This document shows, one piece after another, positions 43,726 through 53,275 of a DNA stretch of 64,000 nucleotides; the first letter of the stretch is position 1, and each line of letters opens with the position of its first letter. The DNA lies in contig JAJDBP010000002.1 of the NCBI GenBank assembly GCA_029261295.1, positions 62,001 through 126,000 of the forward strand, in the 5' to 3' direction. Both the position numbers and the translations under genes were made by a program. A model generated the notes under the pieces. It saw only the letters and a program-made list of their open reading frames with translations. It was not told where the DNA came from and did no database searches. Source of the DNA: Nitrospirales bacterium (lineage in GTDB: Bacteria; Nitrospirota; Nitrospiria; Nitrospirales; UBA8639).

Positions 43726-43859
43726 ATCAATTCATTGGGGAAGGAAGATGCTGAATCATCGTGCAGATAAATAGCACCACTCTTGATTGGCGAAGGTTGA
43801 ATAACTGAGGTACAAATTTTTAGCCCCATTTGTTTTCTATGATCATGAATAAGGATCGG

Positions 43860-45482
43860 ATGGAAATTCCAAGAGGGCAGATTTCAGATTTTCCAAGAAA
43901 CTGGCAAGCAGACATGCTTTCCGGGTTTTTGGTTTTTTTGATCGCCCTTCCTCTCTGTTTGGGAATTTCATTAGCCTGCGGTTATCCCGCCATTTCTGGC
44001 ATCTTCACGGCCATTATCGGGGGGATGCTGGCCACATTTTTCAGTAACTCTGAACTCACCATCAAAGGGCCTGCCGCTGGACTGATTGTTATCGCGATCG
44101 GATGCGTCATGGAGTTTGGTTTTACTGGGGGGAAGGACCCTGCCGTTGATTTTCAGGCCTACCGCTTGGCCCTGGGGGTAGGTGTTGCCGCAGGGTTGGT
44201 TCAGATTCTGTTTGGAGTCTTTCGAGCCGGAATTCTAGGAGAGTTTTTCCCGACCTCCACCGTGCATGGTCTCCTCACGGCGATTGGGATCATTATCATG
44301 GTCAAACAATTTCCCGTGGCGATGGGATTAAGCCCAGAGGGAAAGCCTTTAGAACTTCTCGCGAGCATTCCTCATTTCATGATGAACATGAATCCCCTGG
44401 TGGGTCTTATTGGAATCATTAGTTTGATCATTGTGTTTAGTTACCCCTTCATAAAGAATCAGCATCTCAAAATGGTACCTGCTCCAATGCTCGTCTTATT
44501 TGTCACCGTTCCTTTGGGTATGTATTTCAATTTTAGCCAAGAGCAAACCTATTCATTTAGTGGACAGGATTATCCTTTAGGAAAGAATTTTTTGGTTGCG
44601 GTCCCGGAAAATATGTTCAGTGCCATGACCTTTCCCGATTTTTCAGGCTTGGGGACTTCGATCGGTATCAAATATGTTGTGATGTTTTCGCTGATTGGCA
44701 GTATCGAATCACTCTTAAGCGCGAAAGCCATTGATGAAATTGATCCATGGAAAAGAAAGACAAATCATGATCAAGACATGGTAGCGGTTGGAGTAGGGAA
44801 TACTCTTGCAGCCTTTGTGGGTGGGCTTCCCATGATATCGGAAATCGTTCGAAGTAAAGCCAATATTGATAATGGCGCACGAACTCGATTCGCGAATATG
44901 TTTCATGGATTGTTTTTGCTCTTGTTTGTTGCGCTCCTCCCAGGGCTCATCAATCAAATCCCCCTTGCTGCCCTTGGAGCTATGCTGGTCTTCACCGGAT
45001 TTCGGCTCGCTTCACCTCAAGAATTTGTTCACATGTGGCACGCCGGTCGTGAGCAATTCTTTATTTTTGTGGCAACGGTCATTGGTGTGCTGGCCACTGA
45101 CTTGCTTATGGGTATCGCGATTGGTATTGGTGTTAATTTTGTGATGCATTTGAAAAATGGTGCTCCTCTAAGGTCTTTATTGAAGACGCAAGTGACGGTT
45201 GAGCGCCGGGAGAAAGAGGGAGTAATCGTTCGAGTCAAGGATTCGGCAATTTTTAGTACCTGGATTGGCCTGAAGAAAACGTTGGATCCATTAATGAATG
45301 AGTCACGAGTTACGCTGGACTTATCGGACACCTTTCTTGTGGACCAAACAGTCATGGCTAAACTTCAAGAAATGGAAAAAGTATTTCAGGTCAATGGTTC
45401 AGCTTTAGTAATTGCAGGATTAGATCAGCATCAGCGGTTATCCAATCATCCAGCTGCGGCGAGGAAAAAATTGAGGAAATGA
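43860..45482 (+). CDS. SulP-family anion permease (probable bicarbonate transporter)
   Basis: Counting from the ATG at 43860 (AAGGA upstream; the frame is open from 43830), the protein has 540 residues. It has about ten to twelve membrane helices with the SulP signatures LIALPLCLGISLACGYPAISGIFTA and TIKGPAAGLIVIAIG, and a C-terminal STAS domain (RVKDSAIFSTWIGLKK ... VTLDLSDTFLVDQTVM). SulP proteins move sulfate, molybdate or bicarbonate; BicA-type members are Na+-dependent bicarbonate importers. The adjacent DabA and MpsC make bicarbonate the likely substrate. It is the first gene of the carbon-uptake locus. Confidence 0.85.
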   Translation: MEIPRGQISDFPRNWQADMLSGFLVFLIALPLCLGISLACGYPAISGIFTAIIGGMLATFFSNSELTIKGPAAGLIVIAIGCVMEFGFTGGKDPAVDFQAYRLALGVGVAAGLVQILFGVFRAGILGEFFPTSTVHGLLTAIGIIIMVKQFPVAMGLSPEGKPLELLASIPHFMMNMNPLVGLIGIISLIIVFSYPFIKNQHLKMVPAPMLVLFVTVPLGMYFNFSQEQTYSFSGQDYPLGKNFLVAVPENMFSAMTFPDFSGLGTSIGIKYVVMFSLIGSIESLLSAKAIDEIDPWKRKTNHDQDMVAVGVGNTLAAFVGGLPMISEIVRSKANIDNGARTRFANMFHGLFLLLFVALLPGLINQIPLAALGAMLVFTGFRLASPQEFVHMWHAGREQFFIFVATVIGVLATDLLMGIAIGIGVNFVMHLKNGAPLRSLLKTQVTVERREKEGVIVRVKDSAIFSTWIGLKKTLDPLMNESRVTLDLSDTFLVDQTVMAKLQEMEKVFQVNGSALVIAGLDQHQRLSNHPAAARKKLRK

Positions 45483-45570
45483 GAAATTTTTGAAAGGGAA
45501 AGGTCGGTCTTTAGTCTTTGGAAATAGCCTTTGACGTCGTCGTGAAATTTAGGAAGCTTAAATGAGGTTT

Positions 45571-45942
45571 TTAAAGAAACTTTGATTCGAGGTCTTGGTT
45601 CAGGGAAAACACAATCACTCGTTCTCCAATGCGGACATCGATGTCAGTAAATAAGCCTATGACCGTCGCTCCTGTAATTTCCGTTACTTGTGCGCAGAGT
45701 TTTTCGCGCCCTTGGGTAATGAGATTTTGACGCATGGCCTTAACCATATCCACCCCATTTTCACTCTTGGCCAATTGGCGCTCTGCCTGGGTGAGCACGC
45801 CTTTCAAGCGAACGAGAACTAGGTCGCGGAGAATAAAGGCTTTGACATCCATGGGTCCCCGACCCATAAACTCTTGCTCAAATTTAATAATGGCATTTCG
45901 GATTTCTGTTTCAGCCTCGCCTTTGGTTCGTCCGTTTTGCAT
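45571..45942 (-). CDS. mpsC: MpsC (DUF2294) subunit of inorganic-carbon / ion-transport system
   Basis: The 123-residue protein starts at the ATG at 45942; the frame extends upstream to 46017 over the DabA start. It matches DUF2294, renamed MpsC: EIRNAIIKFEQEFMGRGP, KAFILRDLVLVRLKGVLTQAERQL, TEITGATVIGLFTDIDVRIGERVIVFSL. In Staphylococcus aureus mpsC lies in an operon with mpsA (NuoL-like) and mpsB (DUF2309, the DabA homologue), which move inorganic carbon. Here it is divergent from dabA across an 86-base promoter region and convergent with SulP. Its biochemical role is not known; it is soluble. Confidence 0.8.
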   Translation of the reverse strand: MQNGRTKGEAETEIRNAIIKFEQEFMGRGPMDVKAFILRDLVLVRLKGVLTQAERQLAKSENGVDMVKAMRQNLITQGREKLCAQVTEITGATVIGLFTDIDVRIGERVIVFSLNQDLESKFL

Positions 45943-46028
45943 ATATTCAGAATTATTTGTGAAGTTGATAGGGCGAGCCAGTATAAAGGGTTTCTTTATG
46001 GCGAACAATGTGGGCAACCGGAGGTAGA

Positions 46029-49000
46029 ATGCCTTCTGAAGCCAAGATGAAAGAGTGGCAGTCCTTGACAGAAGAAGAACGGATCCATCTCCGTCAGGTG
46101 ATTGAAAAGGCGAGTGAACCTATTGCACCTTTCTGGCCGATGCGAACCATGGTCGCTCAAAACCCGATTCACGGTTTGGAGTATTTGCCATTTGATCAGG
46201 CGGTTCGAAAAGGAAAGGATCTTCTTGGGGGAAATGGATATCTGCCGAATGAAGATTATAGACAATTATATCGAGAGGGAAGGATATCTACAGAAAATGT
46301 TCAACGAGCATTGGCTCGTTTGGGTCCTCGCGAAGAACCAAGTGATTCTCTCAAGATCGGAAATTTCCTCTTGTCTGCCCGTGATATATGGCAATGGCAT
46401 CTAGTCGTTGGGTTCGAGGAGTTGGAGCCAGTACTTTTGCAATGGGAACTTGGTGGAGGTGGAGCCACCCAACAATTTCGGTCAGACCTTTCACGTGAAT
46501 CCAAGCATCGAATTATTCAACGGACGATCCAGGAATGTGAGAAGTGCAGGGATTGCCCGGAAGAGGCATACTTAACAAATCTATGGAAGGCCACCTTATC
46601 TATCCTTGGCCTACATGAATCGGCTCAGGATGGAAATGGTTCTGCTCGCGGTGTTCAATCATCAGTGTCCAAGATAATAGGAGGGAAGACCCGCAAGAAT
46701 ATTGATTTGCCTGCCCAACGCACGGTTAGCGATTGGGTCGAACGTTTGAGTGGCGATACCTTGGTCGACCAAATCAATAATCAAATGATTAAATGGATTG
46801 CTGCCTTTGTTGACGAGGGCTTGGCTGGGTGGGAGATGCCACTTAGGGAAAAGGGTTTTTTCCGGGCTTGGAAAGACTTGGCACTATGGGATCAATCTGG
46901 CCATTTCTTAGGAATTCATCAGTTTCATCAAAAAGTTCAGGATTTGCCTGATGACCCTGAAGATAGCATTGCCTGGTGTTTGAATCGCCTCGGTATTCCC
47001 CCGTCACAGTGGGAAACCTACCTTTCAAGAGAGCTGTCCCAATTGCCAGGATGGACAAGATACATTCGCTGGCTAGGAGAACATCCCCTCTATCATGCGC
47101 AACGGAAGCATCCAATTGATACTCGGCAATATCTAGCGGTTCGGTTGTTTTATGAAGTAGAGCTGGCCCAGGTTATTTGCCAACGAGAATGGAGTATTGA
47201 TGCCACCGTTGAGGCGTTGAAATCCTACTGGGATGAGCGGCAAGTGGAATATGATGACCGAATGGAGCAAAGTTGTCATGCTGTTGATGCCAAAACGCAG
47301 GCGATCTGTCGAGACGCTTGGCGTGTGTTTCATTTTGCACAATACTTAGAGATGTCCCCAATAGAGGTTCACGATCTCTCGGTAAGGGATGCTCGGAAAT
47401 TGTTGAATTGGCTTAATGCTTTTCCCTTTGATCTTCATGGCCCGGTGTGGCTTGAGGCCTATGAAGACAAGTTTCGAGATGAACTTCTGCAAAAACTAGT
47501 AGCACATCGCGGTGTAGCTAAGAGCCTAGATGTTCGTGCCAGAGCGCAGCTGGTGTTCTGTATTGATGTTCGATCGGAGTCTTTCCGCCGCCATATCGAA
47601 GAGCAGGGCCCCTATGACACGTTCGGTTTTGCAGGGTTCTTTGGAATCCCCATGAGTCATCAAGCATTTGATAGCGAGGAACGATCAGATTTATGTCCGG
47701 TCCTCCTTTCTCCCAAACATGCCGTGACTGAAGTTCCGCGGATGGGGGAGGAACATTCGTTGGAGCAATACTCCGCAGGATCACGGTGGAGTCAACTCGG
47801 GAATCATCTGTTCCATGATCTCAAGCGCAACCCTGTTGGGTCGCTCATGGTGATAGACGTGTTAGGATTATTCTTCAGTCTAGGACTCCTCGGGAAAACG
47901 CTAATTCTTAAACCCTACCGTGCCATAACTTCTTGGATTGATAGATCGTTTTCCAGTTTGGTCCCAACTCAGATAGCTGTGTCTTCCCCATCGGACACGA
48001 TGAATATTCGTGGGGATGATGTTCCCGCTGACGGGATTCCGCAAGAGATGGGCCAAGGGTTCTCACTTTCCGAGAAGGCGACCTTCATTGAAAATGGTCT
48101 ACGTGCGATGGGACTCACCCAACACTTTGGCCGACTGATCGTGCTCTGTGGTCATGGGAGTGAGACGGACAATAATCCCTATTATGGGGCCTTGGATTGC
48201 GGAGCATGTGGAGGGAATCCCGGAGATGCCAATGCTAGGGTGTTTGCTGCTTTGGCCAATCATCCAGATGTGCGTCGTATTGTGAAAGAAAACGGATTGA
48301 ACATTCCCGACGATACATGGTTTCTCCCAGCCAAACATAACACGACGACTGATCGAGTGACATTTTATGATGGAGAAGACCTTCCCCTGGGTCACGCGGA
48401 AGATTTGAAACAGTTAACTGATGATCTTGAAAAGGCAGGAGCGCAGCAAGCGCTAGAGCGATGTGCCCGTATTCCACGGGCGCCAACTGCGATCTCTCCG
48501 GAGAAAGCGTTTGCCCATGTAGAAGAACGGAGTATGGATTGGGCTAGTTCTCGTCCTGAATGGGGACTGGCTGGCAATGCCGCCTTTTTAATCGGGAGAC
48601 GAAGTCTCACGAAAGGGCTTGATTTAGGGGGACGGGTTTTCTTGCATTCGTATGATCCCATTGCCGACCCTGAAGGTGGCATCCTCGAAAAAATTATGAC
48701 GGCTCCTTTGATCGTCGGAGAATGGATTAATACAGGTTATTACTTTTCAGGCGCGGATCCCTGGCATTATGGAAGTGGCAGCAAAGTCATTCACAATGTG
48801 GTGGGTGGTGTGGGGGTTATGCTAGGAAGTCAAAGTGATTTGCAAATGGGGTTTCCCTTGCAGACTGTCAATAATGGAGACATTCATTTTCATGAACCCA
48901 TGCGGCTGCTGGCCATCATTGAGGCAAAGATGACGGTGCTTGCATCAATTATTCAAAAGCATGAGATTCTTCAACAGCTGTTTCATAACGGGTGGTTGAA

Positions 49001-49082
49001 TTTGATTGCCCTCGATCCCACGACAGCTGAATGTCATCGGTATGATATAGACGCGACATGGGAACCAGCTCTCAAGTGTTAA
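46029..49082 (+). CDS. dabA: DabA (DUF2309) inorganic-carbon transporter catalytic subunit
   Basis: The 1017-residue protein starts at the ATG at 46029, after GGAGGT (46019-46024). It is the DUF2309 family protein DabA/MpsB, a zinc-dependent, carbonic-anhydrase-like subunit that hydrates CO2 one way and is coupled to a NuoL-like DabB. The predicted zinc ligands align with the residues known in Halothiobacillus DabA: C511 and D513 in VFCIDVRSE, H709 in CGHGSETDN and C724 in GALDCGACGG. The 15-residue gap between His and Cys is kept. It is soluble, membrane-associated, and longer than the roughly 800-residue model protein. No DabB lies directly beside it; a large Mrp-like cluster follows. Confidence 0.93.
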   Translation: MPSEAKMKEWQSLTEEERIHLRQVIEKASEPIAPFWPMRTMVAQNPIHGLEYLPFDQAVRKGKDLLGGNGYLPNEDYRQLYREGRISTENVQRALARLGPREEPSDSLKIGNFLLSARDIWQWHLVVGFEELEPVLLQWELGGGGATQQFRSDLSRESKHRIIQRTIQECEKCRDCPEEAYLTNLWKATLSILGLHESAQDGNGSARGVQSSVSKIIGGKTRKNIDLPAQRTVSDWVERLSGDTLVDQINNQMIKWIAAFVDEGLAGWEMPLREKGFFRAWKDLALWDQSGHFLGIHQFHQKVQDLPDDPEDSIAWCLNRLGIPPSQWETYLSRELSQLPGWTRYIRWLGEHPLYHAQRKHPIDTRQYLAVRLFYEVELAQVICQREWSIDATVEALKSYWDERQVEYDDRMEQSCHAVDAKTQAICRDAWRVFHFAQYLEMSPIEVHDLSVRDARKLLNWLNAFPFDLHGPVWLEAYEDKFRDELLQKLVAHRGVAKSLDVRARAQLVFCIDVRSESFRRHIEEQGPYDTFGFAGFFGIPMSHQAFDSEERSDLCPVLLSPKHAVTEVPRMGEEHSLEQYSAGSRWSQLGNHLFHDLKRNPVGSLMVIDVLGLFFSLGLLGKTLILKPYRAITSWIDRSFSSLVPTQIAVSSPSDTMNIRGDDVPADGIPQEMGQGFSLSEKATFIENGLRAMGLTQHFGRLIVLCGHGSETDNNPYYGALDCGACGGNPGDANARVFAALANHPDVRRIVKENGLNIPDDTWFLPAKHNTTTDRVTFYDGEDLPLGHAEDLKQLTDDLEKAGAQQALERCARIPRAPTAISPEKAFAHVEERSMDWASSRPEWGLAGNAAFLIGRRSLTKGLDLGGRVFLHSYDPIADPEGGILEKIMTAPLIVGEWINTGYYFSGADPWHYGSGSKVIHNVVGGVGVMLGSQSDLQMGFPLQTVNNGDIHFHEPMRLLAIIEAKMTVLASIIQKHEILQQLFHNGWLNLIALDPTTAECHRYDIDATWEPALKC

Positions 49083-49283
49083 GCAAGAACTGAGACCTTC
49101 TTCTGTGGGATGTTGTTGTGGAAGGATGGTTCCACTGGTATAACATCAACCTTAGGTCGTTGTGATGAGGAATGCGTGGTTGTTGATGATGAAGAAGGAA
49201 TTCTGAGCGATCAATAATCGGATCGACAAGACCTATGCTCAATAGAAAAACTGGTTCGTCTCACTTTGCGACCAGTGGAATGA

Positions 49284-49341
49284 CAAGCCAGCCAGGCGCT
49301 GTTCGAATGAATAATTCGAAGTATCCGGTTGGCTTTTTTTC
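49284..49341 (+). terminator. Rho-independent terminator after dabA
   Basis: AAGCCAGCC (49285-49293) pairs with GGTTGGCTT around an inner TTCGAAT...ATTCGAA hairpin and is followed by seven T. It separates dabA from the mrpE-led operon. Some readthrough is possible, since the next gene begins 60 bases further on. Confidence 0.8.
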
Positions 49342-49399
49342 GGAACAAAGATGTATCTGGTATTCCTGACATCAGTCATGTCTTCGATTTAGGCGTGCC

Positions 49400-49894
49400 A
49401 TGAGACCTGTATCTTCACAATTCCTTATTCTGAAGACGGCAGCGTTATTTGGATTGTGGATCATGCTGTCGGCCCAATTTAATCCTTTTCACTTGGGGTT
49501 AGGTCTTCTTCTTTCGTTTCTTGTTGCGTGGATTAATTCTGGACATTCTCCGTTTGTTCCTCGATTTCAGCTGTGGGGAAGAATTCTTTTGTATCTTCCT
49601 TGGTTGTTTTTAAGAATTATACAAAGCAGCCTGCATCTCACCAAACTCATTCTTGATCCGCGCCTCCCCATTCATCCCCGACTCATCCGTTACGAATCAA
49701 AATTGCAAGAACCTCCTGCGGTGGTTCTTCTGGGGAATTCCATTACGTTAACGCCAGGAACGATTACCGCAGAGGTGAATGGCCAAGTGCTTTTGGTGCA
49801 TGCGATGGATGAGGTGTCGGGAGAAGATGTCACGAGTGGACGACTGGAAGCGAAGATTGCCCAGGTCTTTGGCGATAGCGACTCAAGAGCATGA
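49400..49894 (+). CDS. mrpE: Mrp-type antiporter subunit E (MrpE/MnhE)
   Basis: The 164-residue membrane protein matches MnhE: two N-terminal helices (ALFGLWIMLSAQFNPFHLGLGLLLSFLVAW), the ILLYLPWLFLRIIQSSLHLTKLILDPRL segment, and GNSITLTPGTITAEVNGQVLLVHAMD in a soluble tail. It is first in a tightly packed operon (E-F-G-MbhDE-B-C-D-L-M) and overlaps mrpF by four bases. It is an accessory subunit of the complex. Confidence 0.9.
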   Translation: MRPVSSQFLILKTAALFGLWIMLSAQFNPFHLGLGLLLSFLVAWINSGHSPFVPRFQLWGRILLYLPWLFLRIIQSSLHLTKLILDPRLPIHPRLIRYESKLQEPPAVVLLGNSITLTPGTITAEVNGQVLLVHAMDEVSGEDVTSGRLEAKIAQVFGDSDSRA

Positions 49895-50157
49895 CGGACT
49901 TTTTCATATTTGTGTTATTGGTGCTTTCTGCATTGATTGGCGCCTATTTATATCGTGTGCTCCAGGGCCCGACCATCTTCGATCGTGTGTTGGGACTTAA
50001 TGGGATTTCCACCAAAGCGATCATACTATTGATTGTCATGGGCATAGTGTTTGAACGAGTCGAAATGTTCATCGATCTTTCCACCGGCTATGCTCTCTTA
50101 AATCTTGTCGGGGCCTTGGCGGTAGCCAAATACTTGGAACAAAAGGGGCTGCCGTAA
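49891..50157 (+). CDS. mrpF: Mrp-type antiporter subunit F (MrpF/MnhF)
   Basis: The 88-residue protein has three helices with the MnhF pattern LIGAYLYRVLQGPTIFDRVLGLNGISTKAIILLIVMG and DLSTGYALLNLVGALAVAKYL. It overlaps mrpE (ATGA) and ends one base before mrpG. It probably packs with subunit G in the membrane. Confidence 0.92.
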   Translation: MTDFFIFVLLVLSALIGAYLYRVLQGPTIFDRVLGLNGISTKAIILLIVMGIVFERVEMFIDLSTGYALLNLVGALAVAKYLEQKGLP

Positions 50158-50158
50158 T

Positions 50159-50458
50159 ATGGAAATACTGGCTATGATTTTAATTGTCGCCGGCTTGTTT
50201 TTTTTGATTGTTGCCGCCATCGGGGTCATTCGCCTTCCAGATGTGTTTACGCGGTCACATGCGGTCTCGTTGACAGATTCGTTAGGCGCTTTTCTCTTAT
50301 TAATTGGGATAGCCATTTATGAGGGACTGAGTATGAATGTTTTGAAGATCTTGGCGGTCTTATCCTTACTGTATCTTCAAAATCCTGTGATTTCACACGC
50401 GACCTTACGGGCCGCGGTGCGAGCAGGCCTCAAGCCGTGGAAAGAAAAGGCTCCATGA
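50159..50458 (+). CDS. mrpG: Mrp-type antiporter subunit G (MrpG/MnhG)
   Basis: The 99-residue protein has three helices and the family signature LIVAAIGVIRLPDVFTRSHAVSLTDSLGAFLLLIG. It overlaps the start of the next gene by four bases (ATGA at 50455). It is a small membrane subunit of the Mrp module. Confidence 0.92.
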   Translation: MEILAMILIVAGLFFLIVAAIGVIRLPDVFTRSHAVSLTDSLGAFLLLIGIAIYEGLSMNVLKILAVLSLLYLQNPVISHATLRAAVRAGLKPWKEKAP

Positions 50459-50985
50459 GTTTGGTCTACGAAATCTCACTCTTGCTTCTCCTGTTAATGA
50501 CCGCCGCAGGGGCCATCCTCGTAAAAGATTTGATGAGCGCGATATTGCTTCTGGGTTGTTATAGTTTTTTTCTTTCGGTTGTCTGGGCCTGGCTGGGAGC
50601 AGTAGATGTGGCGTTTGTTGAGGCAGTCGTCGGAGCCGGGTTGGCCACGGTCCTGTTTCTACTCACGCTTTTTGGTACGCAACCGAAAGACGGGAGACTT
50701 CGTCGGCCTCCCCCTCCGATTGCGGCTGTCATTGCCCTTCCACTACTAGGCGTCTTGTTGCTGTATGCGGCGAAGGATCTTCCGGCGTTTGGAGATCCTG
50801 CTTCGCCACCAAGTGTCCGCATTTCTCCGTCGTATCTCGAACAGAGCTACAAAGATACGCGAACGCCGAATGTGGTCACGTCTGTACTGATGGATTATCG
50901 TTCCTTAGATACGATGGTCGAAACGGTTGTGATTTTTACCGCTGGAATAGCCTGCGCTTTTATATTGAGGAGGAAGACCTCATGA
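50455..50985 (+). CDS. MbhD/MbhE-like subunit (DUF4040)
   Basis: Counting from the ATG at 50455, the protein has 176 residues. The N-terminal half is a DUF4040/MbhD domain (ILVKDLMSAILLLGCYSFFLSVVWAWLGAVDVAFVEAVVGAG), equivalent to a part of the C-terminal end of large MrpA. The C-terminal half (NVVTSVLMDYRSLDTMVETVVIFTAGIACAFIL) resembles MbhE. MrpA is therefore split here, with its antiporter-like part as the separate NuoL-like gene at 53276. It overlaps mrpB. Confidence 0.85.
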   Translation: MSLVYEISLLLLLLMTAAGAILVKDLMSAILLLGCYSFFLSVVWAWLGAVDVAFVEAVVGAGLATVLFLLTLFGTQPKDGRLRRPPPPIAAVIALPLLGVLLLYAAKDLPAFGDPASPPSVRISPSYLEQSYKDTRTPNVVTSVLMDYRSLDTMVETVVIFTAGIACAFILRRKTS

Positions 50986-51434
50986 TTCAACCTCATGACA
51001 GTATCATTGTGCAATCATTGGGCCGGTTTCTCATTCCTGTGATCCAAATTTTTGGATTGTATGTGCTGTTTTTTGGCCAGTACGGTCCAGGCGGAGGATT
51101 TGTCGGAGGGGTCATTCTAGGGACCAGCATGCTTCTCGCAATTCTCATCTTTGGCCATGAAGCCTCTCGGAGCCAGTTGGCAAAAAAAGTATTACATGGC
51201 GATGGCGTGGGAATGTTGATCTATGCTGGTGTCGGTGGCTTATGTTTAATCGGCGGGGGCGAGTTTCTCAATTATGCCAATTTGGAAATTCCGGGTCTCG
51301 AGATTTCTGCTCGGCGGTCCTTGGGCATTGTTCTGACACAAATCGGTGTGGCCGTTGATGTGGCGGTGACAGCTATTTCCATTGTGTTCAGTTTATCAGC
51401 CCAAGAGATTATCGAGGATTCATTAAATGGTTGA
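50982..51434 (+). CDS. mrpB: Mrp-type antiporter subunit B (MrpB/MnhB)
   Basis: The 150-residue protein has four helices and the MnhB signature IVQSLGRFLIPVIQIFGLYVLFFGQYGPGGGFVGGVIL, with a C-terminal QIGVAVDVAVTAISIVFSL. It overlaps the preceding gene by four bases and mrpC by eight. Confidence 0.92.
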   Translation: MIQPHDSIIVQSLGRFLIPVIQIFGLYVLFFGQYGPGGGFVGGVILGTSMLLAILIFGHEASRSQLAKKVLHGDGVGMLIYAGVGGLCLIGGGEFLNYANLEIPGLEISARRSLGIVLTQIGVAVDVAVTAISIVFSLSAQEIIEDSLNG

Positions 51435-51804
51435 TGCCTTGGCAGCCGTTTTTGAACGCCCCAATTTTTTGACCTTTGTCATTATTTTTTTATGGGGATT
51501 TTATATCATGGTCACGAGATACAATCTCGTGAAAAAACTTGTAGGCATGTATCTGGTTCAAACGAGTGTCATTTTTTTTCTGGTATCGATTAGCGCCAAA
51601 AAAGGCGCGACGGTGCCCATCCTCTTATCGACAACAGATCCTGTCAAAGCCATTGACTACGTCAACCCCTTACCGCACGTGATGACATTAACCGCCATTG
51701 TTGTTGGTGTGGCGACTCTGGGTGTCGCTCTTGCCTTATGTTCTGCCATTTACCGGACGTATGGCAGTCTTGACGAAGAAGAGATTTTGAAGAAGTTAGA
51801 ATGA
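51427..51804 (+). CDS. mrpC: Mrp-type antiporter subunit C (MrpC/NuoK-like)
   Basis: The 125-residue protein has three helices of the MnhC/NuoK type: FVIIFLWGFYIMVTRYNLVKKLVGMYLVQTSVIFFLVSI and HVMTLTAIVVGVATLGVALALCSAIYRTYG. NuoK-like glutamates are not obvious here. It overlaps mrpD (ATGA, 51801-51804). Confidence 0.9.
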   Translation: MVDALAAVFERPNFLTFVIIFLWGFYIMVTRYNLVKKLVGMYLVQTSVIFFLVSISAKKGATVPILLSTTDPVKAIDYVNPLPHVMTLTAIVVGVATLGVALALCSAIYRTYGSLDEEEILKKLE

Positions 51805-53270
51805 GCCGACATTTACCAGCCCTTCTCTTTCTTGTTCCATTGTTTGCCGCCATTTCGATGCCCATCGTCTGTTTGCGGCATAGGGCATGGAGTCGTTTCA
51901 TTGCTTTATGCGTTCTTTGTAGCATGGTGGTGCTCTCCATCATGAATCTCGTCAATATCTTTCAAAATGGTGAGGTTCGTTATGGGTTTAGTGGCTGGGC
52001 CCCGCCGCTAGGGATTGAATGGGTGGCGGATGGATTGGCCAGTGTGATGTTAGTGGCATTGAGCCTTTTAGGTTTGGTGGCCTTAATATTTGCAGGGCCA
52101 ACCTCACCAAAAGATCTTGGGGGGCGGATTGTTCATTTCTACACCCTCATCCTGTTGTTGATTTCGTCCCTCACTGGCATTGTCTTCGCGGGCGACCTGT
52201 TTAACCTGTTTGTCTTTCTGGAAGTCGCCGCGTTAGCGAGTTATGCCCTCGTCGGCGTGGCGGGTGGAAAAGCTTTGATGGCTGCATTTCGTTATCTGAT
52301 CTTGGGAACGCTTGGCGCCTCTCTCTATTTATTAGGGGTGAGTTACTTCTATGCCGCGACCGGAACGTTGAATATGGCCGATATGGCCGAACAAATTCCG
52401 CACTTATTGACCTCCAAGGCTGTCGTAGGAGGGCTGCTGTTTATGTTTATCGGATTGGGAATAAAGATGGCCTTGGTCCCATTCCATGCATGGCTCCCTG
52501 ATGCCTACACGCATGCTCCAGATTCTGTTTCTCCAATTTTAGCGGCACTGGTGACGAAGGTAGCTCTTTTAGGATGGGTGCGAATTATGTTTTGGGTGCT
52601 TGGGATAAAAGTTGTGGTAGTCGACACCCCCCTCCTGTTCCTCGTAGGACTACTGGGTGCACTGGCCGCAGTTATTGGTGCTGTCCTCGCATTGACTCAA
52701 CAGGATTTAAAAAGAATGTTCGCCTATGGTGGTATTTCGCATATCGGCATCATTCTTATTGGGGTGAGTCAAGGCAACCAAACGGGGTTTGTGGGAGGAG
52801 TGTTCTACTTATTAAATGATGCCGTGATGCAGGCGGCCTTATTTTTTATTGCCGGGATGGCAAATAGTCTCTATGGGGTCTCCACCATAGAGGATGTCGG
52901 GCGCATAGCCAAGCAATCTCCTTTACTAACGTCGGCCCTTGTCATCGCGGCTATGGGGATGATTGGGCTTCCACCAACTGGTGGGTTTTTTGGGAAGTGG
53001 TACATCATTCTTGGTGCGCTTGAAGCCAACAATTATGTCGCTGTGGGAGCCGTGTTGCTTTCAACCATGCTAACGCTGGCCTATTTTGTGAAGATTTTTG
53101 AACGAGTTTTTCGCCATGCTCCAACGGAGTCAGATGCGCGGCCTATTGAAATTCCTATCCAAATAAAATTGTGTTTAGGGTTCACGTCTGTGGCGATCAT
53201 GGTCTTAGGATTACTGAGCGATCCTATTATGGGATTGTTGATCGAAAAAACGTTACCGCCAGGTCTTTAA
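51801..53270 (+). CDS. mrpD: Proton-conducting antiporter subunit D (MrpD/NuoN-like)
   Basis: The 489-residue, roughly 14-helix protein is a complex-I-type proton channel subunit. It has the key Glu in FNLFVFLEVAALASYALVG, the Lys-bearing GIKMALVPFHAWLPDAYTHAPDSVSPILAAL helix, and LTQQDLKRMFAYGGISHIGIILIG. The NuoN/MrpD-like family shares such residues with NuoL, NuoM and MrpA. It is preceded and followed by related subunits and ends five bases before the NuoL-like gene. Confidence 0.93.
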   Translation: MSRHLPALLFLVPLFAAISMPIVCLRHRAWSRFIALCVLCSMVVLSIMNLVNIFQNGEVRYGFSGWAPPLGIEWVADGLASVMLVALSLLGLVALIFAGPTSPKDLGGRIVHFYTLILLLISSLTGIVFAGDLFNLFVFLEVAALASYALVGVAGGKALMAAFRYLILGTLGASLYLLGVSYFYAATGTLNMADMAEQIPHLLTSKAVVGGLLFMFIGLGIKMALVPFHAWLPDAYTHAPDSVSPILAALVTKVALLGWVRIMFWVLGIKVVVVDTPLLFLVGLLGALAAVIGAVLALTQQDLKRMFAYGGISHIGIILIGVSQGNQTGFVGGVFYLLNDAVMQAALFFIAGMANSLYGVSTIEDVGRIAKQSPLLTSALVIAAMGMIGLPPTGGFFGKWYIILGALEANNYVAVGAVLLSTMLTLAYFVKIFERVFRHAPTESDARPIEIPIQIKLCLGFTSVAIMVLGLLSDPIMGLLIEKTLPPGL

Positions 53271-53275
53271 AAGTC

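Noticed and set aside
43651-43770. 39-codon plus-strand frame overlapping the terminator
   Set aside because: It runs through the terminator hairpin, has no ribosome-binding site and no protein-like pattern.
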